Assembly (NCBI GenBank): GCA_002412765.1 | Contig: DHVR01000032.1 | Coordinates: 1 to 64,000, forward strand | Length of the DNA stretch: 64,000 bases | Source: Leptolinea sp. UBA5203 | Lineage (GTDB): Bacteria > Chloroflexota > Anaerolineae > Anaerolineales > Anaerolineaceae | Direction of reading: 5' to 3' | Shown: in pieces, positions 33,891 to 42,239 of the stretch | How the letters are laid out: every line of letters starts with the position of its first letter | How positions within the stretch are numbered: the first letter of the stretch is position 1 | Notes under the pieces: model-generated | What the model saw: only the letters and a program-made list of their open reading frames with translations | Told to the model about the DNA's origin: nothing | The model's database searches: none | Position numbers and translations under genes: made by a program

Positions 33891-34313
33891 ATGCCGACCC
33901 GTGTTTTGTTCCTTTGTACTGGAAATTCAGCCCGCAGTCAGATGGCTGAAGCATTTTTGCGTAAATATGGAGGGGACGACTTTGAAGTTCACAGTGCTGG
34001 TTTGGAACCTAAAGGCTTGCACCCCCTGACCCTTCAAGTCATGAAAGAAATTGGGCTGGATATATCCCATCAACAATCGAAAGGGGTGGGCGTGTATCTG
34101 GGACAAACCTTTATTCATACATTAATTACCGTTTGTGATGATGCAGATAAAAACTGTCCAACCACTTGGCCTGGGGTTACTCAGCGTCTGCACTGGTCTT
34201 TCGAGGATCCTGCAGCGGTGAAGGGGGATGAGGATGAACAAGTTGCCAAATTCCGCCAGGTTCGGGATCAGATCGACCAAAAAATTAAGGATTGGCTCCA
34301 AGCACAAGAGTGA
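33891..34313 (+). CDS. arsC: Arsenate reductase, thioredoxin-coupled ArsC type (low-MW phosphatase fold)
   Basis: A 140-aa enzyme reducing arsenate to arsenite. The P-loop is CTGNSAR with nucleophile Cys9 and Arg15. VCDDADKNCP gives Cys82 and Cys89, the second and third redox cysteines of the S. aureus pI258 ArsC mechanism. FEDPAA holds the general-acid Asp. CAAGGAGG precedes ATG. No arsR, acr3 or arsB is adjacent, so the gene is isolated; a tyrosine-phosphatase role is less likely given the cysteine triad. Confidence 0.9.
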   Translation: MPTRVLFLCTGNSARSQMAEAFLRKYGGDDFEVHSAGLEPKGLHPLTLQVMKEIGLDISHQQSKGVGVYLGQTFIHTLITVCDDADKNCPTTWPGVTQRLHWSFEDPAAVKGDEDEQVAKFRQVRDQIDQKIKDWLQAQE

Positions 34314-34324
34314 ACTTTAAGTAT

Positions 34325-34366
34325 CCAGCCCAGGTAGGTGCAAGGCCTTGCACCTACCTGGGCTGG
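34325..34366. repeat. Perfect 42-nt palindrome
   Basis: CCAGCCCAGGTAGGTGCAAGG joined directly to its exact complement, with no loop or mismatch, 11 nt after arsC. It contains GGTAGGTGCAAGG, again a GTAG start. It may also act as a terminator-like cruciform, but no T tract follows. 34,367-34,697 shows no gene. Confidence 0.93.
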
Positions 34367-34697
34367 AATGTGATATAAGAAAGGCGGATCATCTCATTTA
34401 TTCTGCCTGCTTAACTACTCTGGAGATCAAGCACTTGATCGCCAGTGGCCAAGGGTAGAAATCTGGGGGAATATATTTTTGATTGTATGCCCAGCCAGCC
34501 CAGCATTTCCATGATCCTGATAAAGCGTACTTTGATTTCTTGTGGCCCTGTTTTGGAATTCCTAACTTGATTCTTCGAATCCCTTGTGCTAATTTCACCC
34601 ATCCATATAATAAAACTAATCATTGGGTTCGCGGTTTCTCAAGTTTTCTTAAAATTAATGATAAAGTTATAACCTGCAATTGCATGCAGCAATTTCC

Positions 34698-35087
34698 ATG
34701 AATAACCTTTTGGAGGAAAGATTGAGCGAAAAAATTGAAGAACCTTTCTTTAACAAAAAACAGGATCAGCTCTATAAAATAGCCTTCTGGAGCAAAGCGT
34801 TTGCCTGGATTGCCCTAATTTTTTATATCCTGTTGATTATCGCAACCTTCCTGGCTGATTCAGGTCAGTATAGTTCAAGCGTGGGTACTCAAGGTCCTGC
34901 CTTTATTCCCTACTTGTTGCAAAATGGCGCACAACTATTTTCGTATCTGGTGAAGTTGGGTCTCATGCTGGTGCGCGGATTGGCCTTTTTCCTTGTTCTG
35001 AAGGGAATTTCGTTGGGTTTGTACATGATTGTGGAAACCGACATTAATTATCGCGAAAATGCGGGGGGACAAAGCCATGCAGAGTGA
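34698..35087 (+). CDS. Unrecognised membrane protein, first of an overlapping pair
   Basis: Family not recognised. From ATG 34,698 (129 aa), a charged cytosolic N-terminus (LEERLSEKIEEPFFNKKQDQLYKIAFW) is followed by two TM helices (AFAWIALIFYILLIIATFLA and VKLGLMLVRGLAFFLVLKGISLGLYMI) separated by a Ser/Gly-rich loop, and a short tail. The frame is open to 34,680, but ATG 34,698 is more likely. Its end overlaps the next gene by 11 nt, so the two proteins are probably made together and may form a complex. Confidence 0.7.
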   Translation: MNNLLEERLSEKIEEPFFNKKQDQLYKIAFWSKAFAWIALIFYILLIIATFLADSGQYSSSVGTQGPAFIPYLLQNGAQLFSYLVKLGLMLVRGLAFFLVLKGISLGLYMIVETDINYRENAGGQSHAE

Positions 35088-35634
35088 AATTCATGCTGAA
35101 ATTTATCAAGCGATGTCCTTGAAATCGGAAGAAGAACTGCTCGAGATCTGGCAGAAAAATGATCATGTCGGCTGGCGGGATGAAGTCTTTGACGTGATCG
35201 CTGAGATTTTACAGGAACGCCAGGTTGAACTGCCGCTGCAAAATGAAGCCATCCTGAACGAAGAACAACGGGAAAATTTGGAAATGTCTGAGGATATGCC
35301 CGATGAAGAGGAAGGCGACGAAACACAGGAAAATCAGCCGGCCTTTTACGACCCGGCCGAGGCCGATCGTTTGGACAAGTGGCTGAAATGGCTCTCCTAT
35401 GCCATCGTGGTGGTGACCATCTTATCCAATCTCAGTTTGTTTCCATCCTTCCAATACCTTTTTAGCCAGCTCCTTGGTTCAACCCTCCTTACTACTATTT
35501 TAGGCATTGTGGTACCGCTGATCATCATTGCCGGAAATTGTGCTTTGATGTATTTTGCAGTCTATGCGCTCAAGATGATCTTGAGAATCTTGAGGGAAAT
35601 GGAAGTCAAAAGCCGAGCATCTGCTGCTGATTAA
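35077..35634 (+). CDS. Unrecognised two-TM protein, second of an overlapping pair
   Basis: A 185-aa protein starting at ATG 35,077 (GGGGGGA upstream). The N-terminal half is acidic and helical (MQSEIHAEIYQAMSLKSEEELLEIWQKNDHVGWRDEVFDVIAEILQERQ), with the K-S-x-E-L-x-x-I-x-x-x-N/D pattern seen in small bacterial domains next to membrane segments. Two TM helices follow (WLSYAIVVVTILSNLSLF and TTILGIVVPLIIIAGNCALMYFAVYAL). Function is unknown. The frame extends to 35,029 without an SD. Confidence 0.72.
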   Translation: MQSEIHAEIYQAMSLKSEEELLEIWQKNDHVGWRDEVFDVIAEILQERQVELPLQNEAILNEEQRENLEMSEDMPDEEEGDETQENQPAFYDPAEADRLDKWLKWLSYAIVVVTILSNLSLFPSFQYLFSQLLGSTLLTTILGIVVPLIIIAGNCALMYFAVYALKMILRILREMEVKSRASAAD

Positions 35635-35750
35635 GGGTTGATATTTTAACTGTGCACTTTCAATATTGCTGAGATTTCCTGGCTCAATGTAAAGGGATCA
35701 TCCTTCAAATTTAAGAATATATTTTAGGGGCTGTTTACACAGTAGCGGCA

Positions 35751-35780
35751 ATTCACGGATTGCCGCTACTTTCCATATGT
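35751..35780. repeat. REP-like palindrome, GTAGCGG family
   Basis: AGTAGCGGCAAT-TCACGG-ATTGCCGCTACT, 12-bp perfect arms, same core as at 8,331-8,358. Confidence 0.88.
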
Positions 35781-35809
35781 TAGTAGATTCACTCCTATTC
35801 ATGGAATTA

Positions 35810-35842
35810 GCCTGTCTGATCCTATTGACAGGGCTTTTTTTT
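35810..35842 (+). terminator. Terminator overlapping the TetR promoter
   Basis: GCCTGTC, a 10-nt loop and GACAGGGC (one bulge), then eight T residues. The 3' arm contains the TTGACA of the next promoter. Confidence 0.78.
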
Positions 35843-35873
35843 ATCTCTAAAATAGAATGAGAATTCTGATTCT
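35825..35873 (+). promoter_or_regulatory. Promoter and operator of the TetR-led operon
   Basis: TTGACA (35,825-35,830), 17 nt, TAAAAT (35,848-35,853), immediately followed by AGAATGAGAATTCTGATTCT (35,854-35,873), a palindrome with only one mismatched pair. An operator at the start site fits autorepression by the TetR protein encoded next. Confidence 0.83.
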
Positions 35874-35888
35874 AATTAAGGACAATCC

Positions 35889-36539
35889 ATGACCCTGCCT
35901 TTCTTTTTCAACAAACCTCAGCAAGCCCGCAGCCAGGAGACACTGGAGCGAATTCTGGATGCTGCTGCCCAGATTTTAGAAACCAAGAATTTCGAAACAC
36001 TGACCATTGCCGAAGTGGTTAAAAAAGCTGGAACCTCTGTGGGTGCATTCTATGGGCGTTTCAAGGACAAAGAAGCTCTCTTACAGGCGCTCGATGAACG
36101 GTTTTTCATCGAGTTTGAACGATCTGTTAATTATTTGCTGGAATCACCTGACTGGCGCGCTGAACCGCTGCCCATTATCGTTACCGGAATTTGTTCCTTG
36201 TTGGTTGAAACCTATAGTCAACAAAAAGGGGTCCTGCGCTCCTTGAATCTGAAAGGCAGACTGGATTTTGAACCCCAATTTATGGAGAGGGAGCAAAGAG
36301 CCTGGCGGGTTTTATTCCCCAGAGTGCAGGAAATTGTCTTAAATCATCGGGATAAAATTCATCACCCCGACCCCCGTCTGGCAATTCGGTTTGGGTTTCA
36401 ACAGATGTTTTATGGTATGCGCGAGATCCTGCTCTGGGAGCCCTACCGTGAGGAGGACCTTTACGACAAGGCCGTTCTGGTCAACGAATTGACTCGCGCG
36501 TTTTTGGCATATTTAGAAATAAAGGAAGTTAATGGATGA
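35889..36539 (+). CDS. TetR-family transcriptional regulator
   Basis: A 216-aa repressor. The HTH region SQETLERILDAAAQILETKNFETLTIAEVVKKAGTSVGAFYGRFKDKEALLQAL is a full TetR_N domain; the rest is the helical ligand and dimer domain. It is first in an operon with a membrane protein (ATGA overlap), an MFS transporter, a dipeptide-epimerase-like enzyme and an M20 peptidase. The palindrome at 35,854 is its likely operator. The ligand may be a peptide or drug-like compound; this is unknown. Confidence 0.92.
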   Translation: MTLPFFFNKPQQARSQETLERILDAAAQILETKNFETLTIAEVVKKAGTSVGAFYGRFKDKEALLQALDERFFIEFERSVNYLLESPDWRAEPLPIIVTGICSLLVETYSQQKGVLRSLNLKGRLDFEPQFMEREQRAWRVLFPRVQEIVLNHRDKIHHPDPRLAIRFGFQQMFYGMREILLWEPYREEDLYDKAVLVNELTRAFLAYLEIKEVNG

Positions 36540-37192
36540 ATACTCAACCTCGTATTTTACGCATCGGCGCCATGGGTGCCGCGGTTTCCACGTTGATGCT
36601 GCTGCTCATGGCCATGATCTCATTTCCCAAGGGACTGGCTTATCCGGGACTGGAAGTCTTAAGTGGAACCTTATTGTTTGGGCCTGATGAAATGCAGGTG
36701 TATTTAAATGGTATGCGCATTTTGTTCACCCTGGACGGGCTGTTCCTGCTGGGCTGGATTGTCAGTTGGATAGGGCTCGCCGAGTTGATTCGTCCTCGAT
36801 TCCCGCTCTTTGGCCTGTTAACTCTGGTTTTGGGGTTGACCGGTGCCCTGCTGGACATGACGGAGAACAGCATTATCTGGGGCGTCATCCAACAGAAAGC
36901 CTTCGGTTCCATGGCAACCCCGGATTGGATTATCCCCTGGAAAGCCATACAACACCTGAGTTACTGGCTGCCGTTCATCGCGGCAGTACTGGCCGCTGCC
37001 GGTTTATGGAGTAGAAAACCACTGGATCGAATCGTGGCCTTGATCGGTTCTGTAGGAATCCTGCCCGCCGTGGCCGGACTGTATTTTCCAAATCTGTCTC
37101 TGCTTGCCAATCTCTGGTTTTTGTTCTGGTTCGCCAGTGCTGCTGTATTGCTCTGGCGTCGATCATCTGAACCAATCCCAAACCCATCTTAA
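36536..37192 (+). CDS. Six-TM membrane protein of unknown function
   Basis: A 218-aa protein with about six hydrophobic helices (VSTLMLLLMAMISFP, ILFTLDGLFLLGWIVSWIGLAEL, LFGLLTLVLGLTGALLDM, HLSYWLPFIAAVLAAAGLW, IVALIGSVGILPAVAGLYF, LWFLFWFASAAVLLW). The family is not recognised; DUF4386-like proteins have a similar layout. ATGA overlap with the TetR gene shows coupling. It lies 14 nt before the MFS gene, so it is probably part of the same membrane function. Confidence 0.75.
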   Translation: MNTQPRILRIGAMGAAVSTLMLLLMAMISFPKGLAYPGLEVLSGTLLFGPDEMQVYLNGMRILFTLDGLFLLGWIVSWIGLAELIRPRFPLFGLLTLVLGLTGALLDMTENSIIWGVIQQKAFGSMATPDWIIPWKAIQHLSYWLPFIAAVLAAAGLWSRKPLDRIVALIGSVGILPAVAGLYFPNLSLLANLWFLFWFASAAVLLWRRSSEPIPNPS

Positions 37193-37206
37193 TAAGGAAT
37201 CCTCCC

Positions 37207-38409
37207 ATGCCTGCTGCAAAAGAACGTATTAATCGCCTGATCCTTTTCGCCACCGTTTACTTTGTTGAAGGGGCCGTCCTGACCTACTTCTCTGCCTTCA
37301 ATATCTTGTATTTACGCTCCTACAATCTGTCTTTTTCATTGATAGGTATCGTCAGCGGCATTGCTCTGATCCCATTCATCTTAAAAATATTCATCGGCCT
37401 GCTCAGTGACCGGGTCAGTTTATTTCACCGCGGGCACCGCAAACCCTACATTGTCCTCGGCCTGATTCTGCAAAGTCTGGCATTTTTACTCATGCCAACA
37501 GTCAATCCGACCACTCATTTTGGAATTTACCTGACCCTGATGATCTGTGCCGCCTTGGGAATGTCCACTTACGATACCACCACGGACGGTCTCTCTATTG
37601 ATACTACTCCTGAAGCAGACCGCGGTCTGGTGCAGGGCTTGATGGTCGGTGGTCGGGCGCTCAGCGCAGTCATCACCGCAGCCTTGATGGGCATGTTTTC
37701 CGGGAATGGCCAGTGGCCGCTGGTATTCTATATGATTGCCGCCATTGGTTTCCTGGCGCTGCTGCTCACCATTCCGGTTAAGGAAGATAAAGAGCGGAAA
37801 CCCGAAACCCAGTTTTCAAAAGAAGCCTTCTCCGCCTTGAAAGATAAATCCTTCCTGCTTTTCCTGGCTCTGGGCATTATCTACCCGTTGGCCCTGTACA
37901 GTTCCCAGGGCATGATCAGCGCCTATCTGAATGAAGGCTTTGGCATTTCATTGGGGATCGTTGGTCTGTATACCTCGGTCTTTGGCATTGGCACCATCTT
38001 TGGCGGCGTCATCGGCGGCCCGTTGATGAAGAAAGTTGGCGAGCGCAACAGTGTCCTGGCAGCCATGCTGCTGACGGCTGTGGTCACTTACATCCTGGCG
38101 ATCATTCCTTCAGCTGGGTTGATGTGGGGCATTGTCTTCTTCTTCGGTTTGGCGTTTGGTTATTATGAGACGATCTACTTCGCCATGGGCATGGATTTCT
38201 CCGATCCGAGTATTGCGGCATTCATGTTTGCCTTTATCATGGCCGTAGGCAATATCGGCATTGGGCTTGGCGGACCGATCGCTGGCAGCCTGGTGGAGAG
38301 TCTGGGATTTCGTCCCATGTTTGCCATCTTCGCCACCGTTCATTTGGCTGTCCTGCCGATTGTGATTGCCATCTTCCGTTTGAGAAAGAAAACTCCTCTG
38401 GAGGCCTAA
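37207..38409 (+). CDS. MFS transporter, AmpG/folate-biopterin-like
   Basis: A 400-aa major facilitator with twelve predicted TM helices. The N-terminus (VEGAVLTYFSAFNILYLRSYNLSFSLIGIVSGIALIPFILKIFIGLLSDR, then HRKPYIVLGLILQSLAF) and the DTTTDGLSIDTTPEADRGLVQGLMVGGRALSA segment in TM4-5 resemble AmpG-type muropeptide permeases and BT1-like carriers. Substrate identity is inferred from neighbours: an epimerase and an M20 peptidase directly downstream suggest small peptides. The epimerase gene begins on the next base after its stop. Confidence 0.85.
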   Translation: MPAAKERINRLILFATVYFVEGAVLTYFSAFNILYLRSYNLSFSLIGIVSGIALIPFILKIFIGLLSDRVSLFHRGHRKPYIVLGLILQSLAFLLMPTVNPTTHFGIYLTLMICAALGMSTYDTTTDGLSIDTTPEADRGLVQGLMVGGRALSAVITAALMGMFSGNGQWPLVFYMIAAIGFLALLLTIPVKEDKERKPETQFSKEAFSALKDKSFLLFLALGIIYPLALYSSQGMISAYLNEGFGISLGIVGLYTSVFGIGTIFGGVIGGPLMKKVGERNSVLAAMLLTAVVTYILAIIPSAGLMWGIVFFFGLAFGYYETIYFAMGMDFSDPSIAAFMFAFIMAVGNIGIGLGGPIAGSLVESLGFRPMFAIFATVHLAVLPIVIAIFRLRKKTPLEA

Positions 38410-39480
38410 ATGCGGATTGCATCCGTTGGTTTTGAGCCGTTGAATCTTGGTCTACAAAGTGCCTTGACGGTTGCCTACGGCAGCTATCCGGTGCTGGAAT
38501 ATGCTTTAGTTAAAATTTTTACCGATGATGGATTGATGGGTCTGGGGGAAGCTTCCCCGGACCCGGAAGTGACTGGCGAGACTCAGGTTGCCGTTCTCTC
38601 TGCCTTACAACAGGCCAAGGAGATTTTGATTGGCCAGGATCCGTTTGATATCGAGGCGATCCTGAGCGAGTGTTTGCTGCGCATCCCACAATATCCGGCA
38701 GCCATCGCCGCTATCGATATGGCACTGTATGATTTGATGGGGCAATCCCTGAAAGTTCCCGTCTATCGTCTGTTGGGCGGAAAATCCAGAACCGATATCG
38801 GTTTATACCCGGTTATCCCGCTGGATGAGCCGGCGGTCATGGCTGGGATGTGCCAGCGTTTCACCGATATGGGCGCGCAGGTTTTAAAGATCAAGCTGGG
38901 CAGTGATCCTGTCAGTGACATCTTGCGTTTGAGAGCTATCCACAATACGGTGGGCGGCGCTGTGCGCTTGCGTCTGGATATTAATCAAGGCTGGAAGGAT
39001 GCCAAAACAGCATTGGAGACCATCCGACAACTGGCCGACTTTAACATCGAATGGATTGAACAGCCGGTGGCAGCGGCGGACCTGGATGGATTAACAGCCG
39101 TTACGACTGGGACTGAGATCCCCATCATGGCCGATGAAAGCTGCCATGGCCCTGAGGATGTGCTCAAAATAGCCTGTCGGCATGCGGCCAACCTGATCAA
39201 CATCAAATTGATGAAATGCGGCGGTATCTCCCAGGCTGCAAAAATGCTGGCGATTGCCGAAGCCGCCGGTCTGCCCTGTATTCTCGGTTCCATGGGCGAG
39301 AGTTCCATTGGCAGCGCTGCCGGTCTGCATTTCGTCACATCCAGGGCCGGCATCCTCGCCTGTGAACTGATCGGCCCGCTGTTTATCACCAATGATCCGG
39401 CGCAGGGTTTTCTGGTGGATCCGTTAACCTTTCAAGCCACACCTTCCGAAGAACCAGGATTGGGAGTGCATTTGATATGA
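38410..39480 (+). CDS. Enolase-superfamily dipeptide epimerase-like enzyme
   Basis: Mandelate racemase / muconate lactonizing-type barrel, 356 aa. The catalytic KxK (LKIKLGSD), DINQGW, IEQPV, ADESCHGPEDV and INIKLMKCGGISQA motifs match L-Ala-D/L-Glu and related dipeptide epimerases. The capping domain (FEPLNLGLQSALTVAYG) also fits. It would epimerise the C-terminal residue of a dipeptide in the cytosol. The start abuts the MFS stop, and the stop overlaps the M20 start (ATGA). o-Succinylbenzoate synthase or cycloisomerase are alternatives, less supported by context. Confidence 0.87.
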   Translation: MRIASVGFEPLNLGLQSALTVAYGSYPVLEYALVKIFTDDGLMGLGEASPDPEVTGETQVAVLSALQQAKEILIGQDPFDIEAILSECLLRIPQYPAAIAAIDMALYDLMGQSLKVPVYRLLGGKSRTDIGLYPVIPLDEPAVMAGMCQRFTDMGAQVLKIKLGSDPVSDILRLRAIHNTVGGAVRLRLDINQGWKDAKTALETIRQLADFNIEWIEQPVAAADLDGLTAVTTGTEIPIMADESCHGPEDVLKIACRHAANLINIKLMKCGGISQAAKMLAIAEAAGLPCILGSMGESSIGSAAGLHFVTSRAGILACELIGPLFITNDPAQGFLVDPLTFQATPSEEPGLGVHLI

Positions 39481-40799
39481 TCGATTGGGACAATATTGCA
39501 GAGGAAGCCGCGCAGCTCTTGAGTGCGTATCTGAAAATTAAATCCATCAACCCGCCTGGCAACGAACAGGAAACTGCTGAGTATCTCGGCCAGTGCCTGG
39601 CTGAACGCGGCATGAATTCCACGATTTATCCCTCCGGTGAGCAAAGAGCCAATTTACTGACCCGTTTGCCCGGAGACGGCAGTAAGAGACCCATCCTGCT
39701 GTATAACCACATGGATGTTGTCGAAGCCGACGCGCATCGCTGGAGGGACGATCCCTACAGCGGGGCCATTCGGGATGGCTACGTCTGGGGGCGCGGGGCA
39801 CTGGATATGAAAGGCATGGGCATCATGCAGCTCCTTGCCATGGATTTACTGCGCCAACACCATCCGCAGCGCACGCGCGACATTATCTTCCTGGCTGCCG
39901 CGGATGAAGAAAAAGGCGGACAGTTTGGTGCGCAATGGATGATTGACCATCATGCTGCGGAAATTGAAGCCGAGTATATGTGGGACGAAGGCGGGTTTGG
40001 CCTGCGGGATTTCTTTGATCCGCGGCCGGTGTTCACTGTTTCCGTGGCAGAGAAAAAGGAGGTCTGGTTGAAAGTCATTGCCCACGGCGAGCCGGGTCAC
40101 AGCGGCATGCCGCATGAGAACAACGCAGCGGATATACTCCTGCGGGCCCTTACCAAAATCATGGCGTTGAACGCGAAGTTTGAGCTGCATCCCGTGGCTG
40201 CCAGGATGTTTTCTGCCATTGGGTCCTTGAAAACCTTTCCTCAGTCCTTTTTATTAAAGCATCTCAATAATCCATTGATTTTCAGATTGCTGCTCCCCAC
40301 GCTCAAAAAAGACAAAACCATCTCGGCTATGCTGCGGGATACGCTCAGTATTACCGTTCTGCGCGCCGGCGATAAAGAGAATATCATTCCGGAACGTGCT
40401 GAAGCCACGCTGGATATTCGCCTGCTGCCGGATCGTGATCCGCAAGTCTTTGTGGATCAATTGATCAAACTCATTGGGGATCCCCGCATTGAGATTGAAT
40501 TCCTGCAATTACCGCAGAAAAGAGTGGTAACCGAGCTCAACACCGAGTTTTTCCAGACCCTGTGTGAAGTGCTGCATGAACAGGTGCCAGAAAGTATCCC
40601 CGCCCCACTGCTGAGTCCCGGCACTACGGATTCCTCATTCTTCCGCCAGTTGGGCGTCCAGGCTTACGGTCTGGTTCCAGCCATTCTCACCCCGGATGAA
40701 CTTGCACGTTTTCATGGTGTAGACGAGCGCATCTCCATTGAAAATTTACGTCTGGGAACACGCATAATTTATGAGGTCTTGGTCAGGATGTGTGCGTAA
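39477..40799 (+). CDS. M20 family metallopeptidase / carboxypeptidase
   Basis: A 440-aa di-zinc peptidase of the ArgE/DapE/CPG2 family. YNHMDVVEAD, then WGRGALDMKGMGI (bridging Asp), AADEEKGGQFGAQWM (catalytic and ligand Glu) and a C-terminal LSPGTTDSSFFR / RFHGVDERISIENL with the last ligand His are intact. The dimerisation domain inserts around residues 195-330. It would cleave dipeptides or N-acyl amino acids. As the last gene of the TetR operon, it probably acts after transport and epimerisation. Confidence 0.92.
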   Translation: MIDWDNIAEEAAQLLSAYLKIKSINPPGNEQETAEYLGQCLAERGMNSTIYPSGEQRANLLTRLPGDGSKRPILLYNHMDVVEADAHRWRDDPYSGAIRDGYVWGRGALDMKGMGIMQLLAMDLLRQHHPQRTRDIIFLAAADEEKGGQFGAQWMIDHHAAEIEAEYMWDEGGFGLRDFFDPRPVFTVSVAEKKEVWLKVIAHGEPGHSGMPHENNAADILLRALTKIMALNAKFELHPVAARMFSAIGSLKTFPQSFLLKHLNNPLIFRLLLPTLKKDKTISAMLRDTLSITVLRAGDKENIIPERAEATLDIRLLPDRDPQVFVDQLIKLIGDPRIEIEFLQLPQKRVVTELNTEFFQTLCEVLHEQVPESIPAPLLSPGTTDSSFFRQLGVQAYGLVPAILTPDELARFHGVDERISIENLRLGTRIIYEVLVRMCA

Positions 40800-40834
40800 G
40801 GGACGATGGGTGGACTGGAAAATGACTTGAGTTG

Positions 40835-40877
40835 AAAAACACCACACAATTTAAAACCGTGTGGTGTTTTTATTTTT
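40835..40877 (+). terminator. Terminator of the TetR operon
   Basis: AAAACACCACAC and GTGTGGTGTTTT form a 12-bp stem with an 11-nt loop, then TATTTTTT, 35 nt after the peptidase stop. Confidence 0.9.
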
Positions 40878-41024
40878 TCTAAGGGGAACAATAAAATTTG
40901 GTAAAAGAGGTTTGAGTCATATGCTTAAGTACTAATTTGATTTTGTATACCCACATCAGAATTGAAATAGCCGTTACACACCCTCTAATATAATTTTGCT
41001 ACTAGAATAGTAGGGGAAACAGAT

Positions 41025-41606
41025 GTGAAAAGTCAAAAACCTTTATTCCATCGACGATCCATCCGCCTGAAGAATTATGATTATACTCAGGCAGGAGCCT
41101 ATTATATTACATTGTGTTCACATCATTTTCAACACCTTTTCGGTACCATTAACCAAGGTGAGATGCAACTGAGTAGCCTTGGCCAGATCGTACAAAATGA
41201 ATGGCTAAAAACGGCCATCATGCGCCCAACGATTAGACTGGGCGCATTTATAATTATGCCCAACCATTTACATGGAATTCTCGAAATCATTGAAAATGAT
41301 AATAAAGGGACGGCATTTGAAAAAGAGACTAAAGAGTTTATCAGTCTTCCAGATAGGGGTAGACTCAGGACAGAACAATATGGTGAATCGATCTCGGGTT
41401 CCATCCCTACGATCATTCGTTCATTGAAGGCAACAGTTACCAAACAAATCAATATCCTGCGGGGCACACCTGGTGTACTTGTATGGCAACGGAACTATTG
41501 GGAATGGGTTATTCGCAATGAGGCAGAATATCAAAAGTTCTCAGCCTACATCCAAAATAATCCAGCTAAATGGGAATTGGATCGTTTTAGATTTGAAAAT
41601 CCATAA
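41025..41606 (+). CDS. REP-associated tyrosine transposase (RAYT, IS200-like HUH)
   Basis: A 193-aa single-strand DNA transposase-like enzyme. RRSIRLKNYDYTQAGAYYITLCS is the typical N-terminus, MPNHLHGI holds the HUH motif (His81, His83), and WQRNYWEWVIRNEAEYQKFSAYIQNNP provides the catalytic-Tyr helix and C-terminal signature; Tyr158 is a likely nucleophile. RAYTs process palindromic REP sequences that carry a 5' GTAG. Three such palindromes lie within 500 nt downstream and others elsewhere. Start GTG 41,025 follows AGGGGAA. It has no IS-type flanking ends, as expected for a domesticated single-copy RAYT. Confidence 0.92.
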   Translation: MKSQKPLFHRRSIRLKNYDYTQAGAYYITLCSHHFQHLFGTINQGEMQLSSLGQIVQNEWLKTAIMRPTIRLGAFIIMPNHLHGILEIIENDNKGTAFEKETKEFISLPDRGRLRTEQYGESISGSIPTIIRSLKATVTKQINILRGTPGVLVWQRNYWEWVIRNEAEYQKFSAYIQNNPAKWELDRFRFENP

Positions 41607-41767
41607 TTCTCCAGCTAGTCGGTAATAAATATTTGAATAATGTGGGGCAATAAGATCATTACTGCATTCGGCTTCAAAAATAATCCATTATACAATTGAG
41701 TCAATGTTGTTTTGGAATTTTGTTAATCCCTCTGTATTTAACGATCTGAACTGGTTGGATAGCATAA

Positions 41768-41797
41768 GGTAGGGGTTCGGTGCACCGAACCCCTACC
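41768..41797. repeat. REP-like palindrome 1 downstream of RAYT
   Basis: GGTAGGGGTTCGGTG joined to its exact complement (perfect 30 nt). Starts with GGTAG and ends with CTACC. Confidence 0.93.
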
Positions 41798-41916
41798 ATG
41801 GAAACAATATCAATTTTGTATTCAATTCCAGCAAAAAACATAGTGGTCTTGAGTCTGTGTAAATTAGAAACTTAATCACTCTATGTTATTCAACGTTGAT
41901 TGATTTGGAAAACGTG

Positions 41917-41946
41917 AGGTAGGGGTTCAGTGCACTGAACCCTACT
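41917..41946. repeat. REP-like palindrome 2 downstream of RAYT
   Basis: AGGTAGGGGTTCAGTG / CACTGAACCCTACT. The inner G-C pair is changed to A-T on both arms, a compensated change, and one C is missing in the right arm. Confidence 0.9.
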
Positions 41947-42063
41947 TCGGTCAATAAACCAAAAATTCTACATAGTTTTAAAAATAATACTACGTCTGGA
42001 TTGGATAGTTTAGATATACACCTCTAAGATATTCGACAATGAGCTGTTTGGAATGTATAAGTC

Positions 42064-42087
42064 AGGGTTCGGTGCACCGAACCCCTA
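42064..42087. repeat. REP-like palindrome 3 downstream of RAYT
   Basis: AGGGTTCGGTG / CACCGAACCCCT followed by ACC; the left outer arm is truncated. The 41,607-42,239 gap contains these three repeats and no gene. Confidence 0.88.
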
Positions 42088-42239
42088 CCATGGCTTAGAC
42101 GACTTTTTAAATATTTATCCAGATCATTTTTGTGAGACAAAAATGCAAGAATTTGTTCCTGTAGGAATTGTCTCATGCTATACTTGCACAAAATTATTGT
42201 ATCCAAATCACTCCCTAAGAACATACAAGGAATTATCCA

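Noticed and set aside
41917..42087. IS-element ends around the RAYT gene
   Set aside because: The palindromes are REP-like and one-sided; no matching left end or target duplication was seen, as expected for RAYT rather than an active IS200/IS605.
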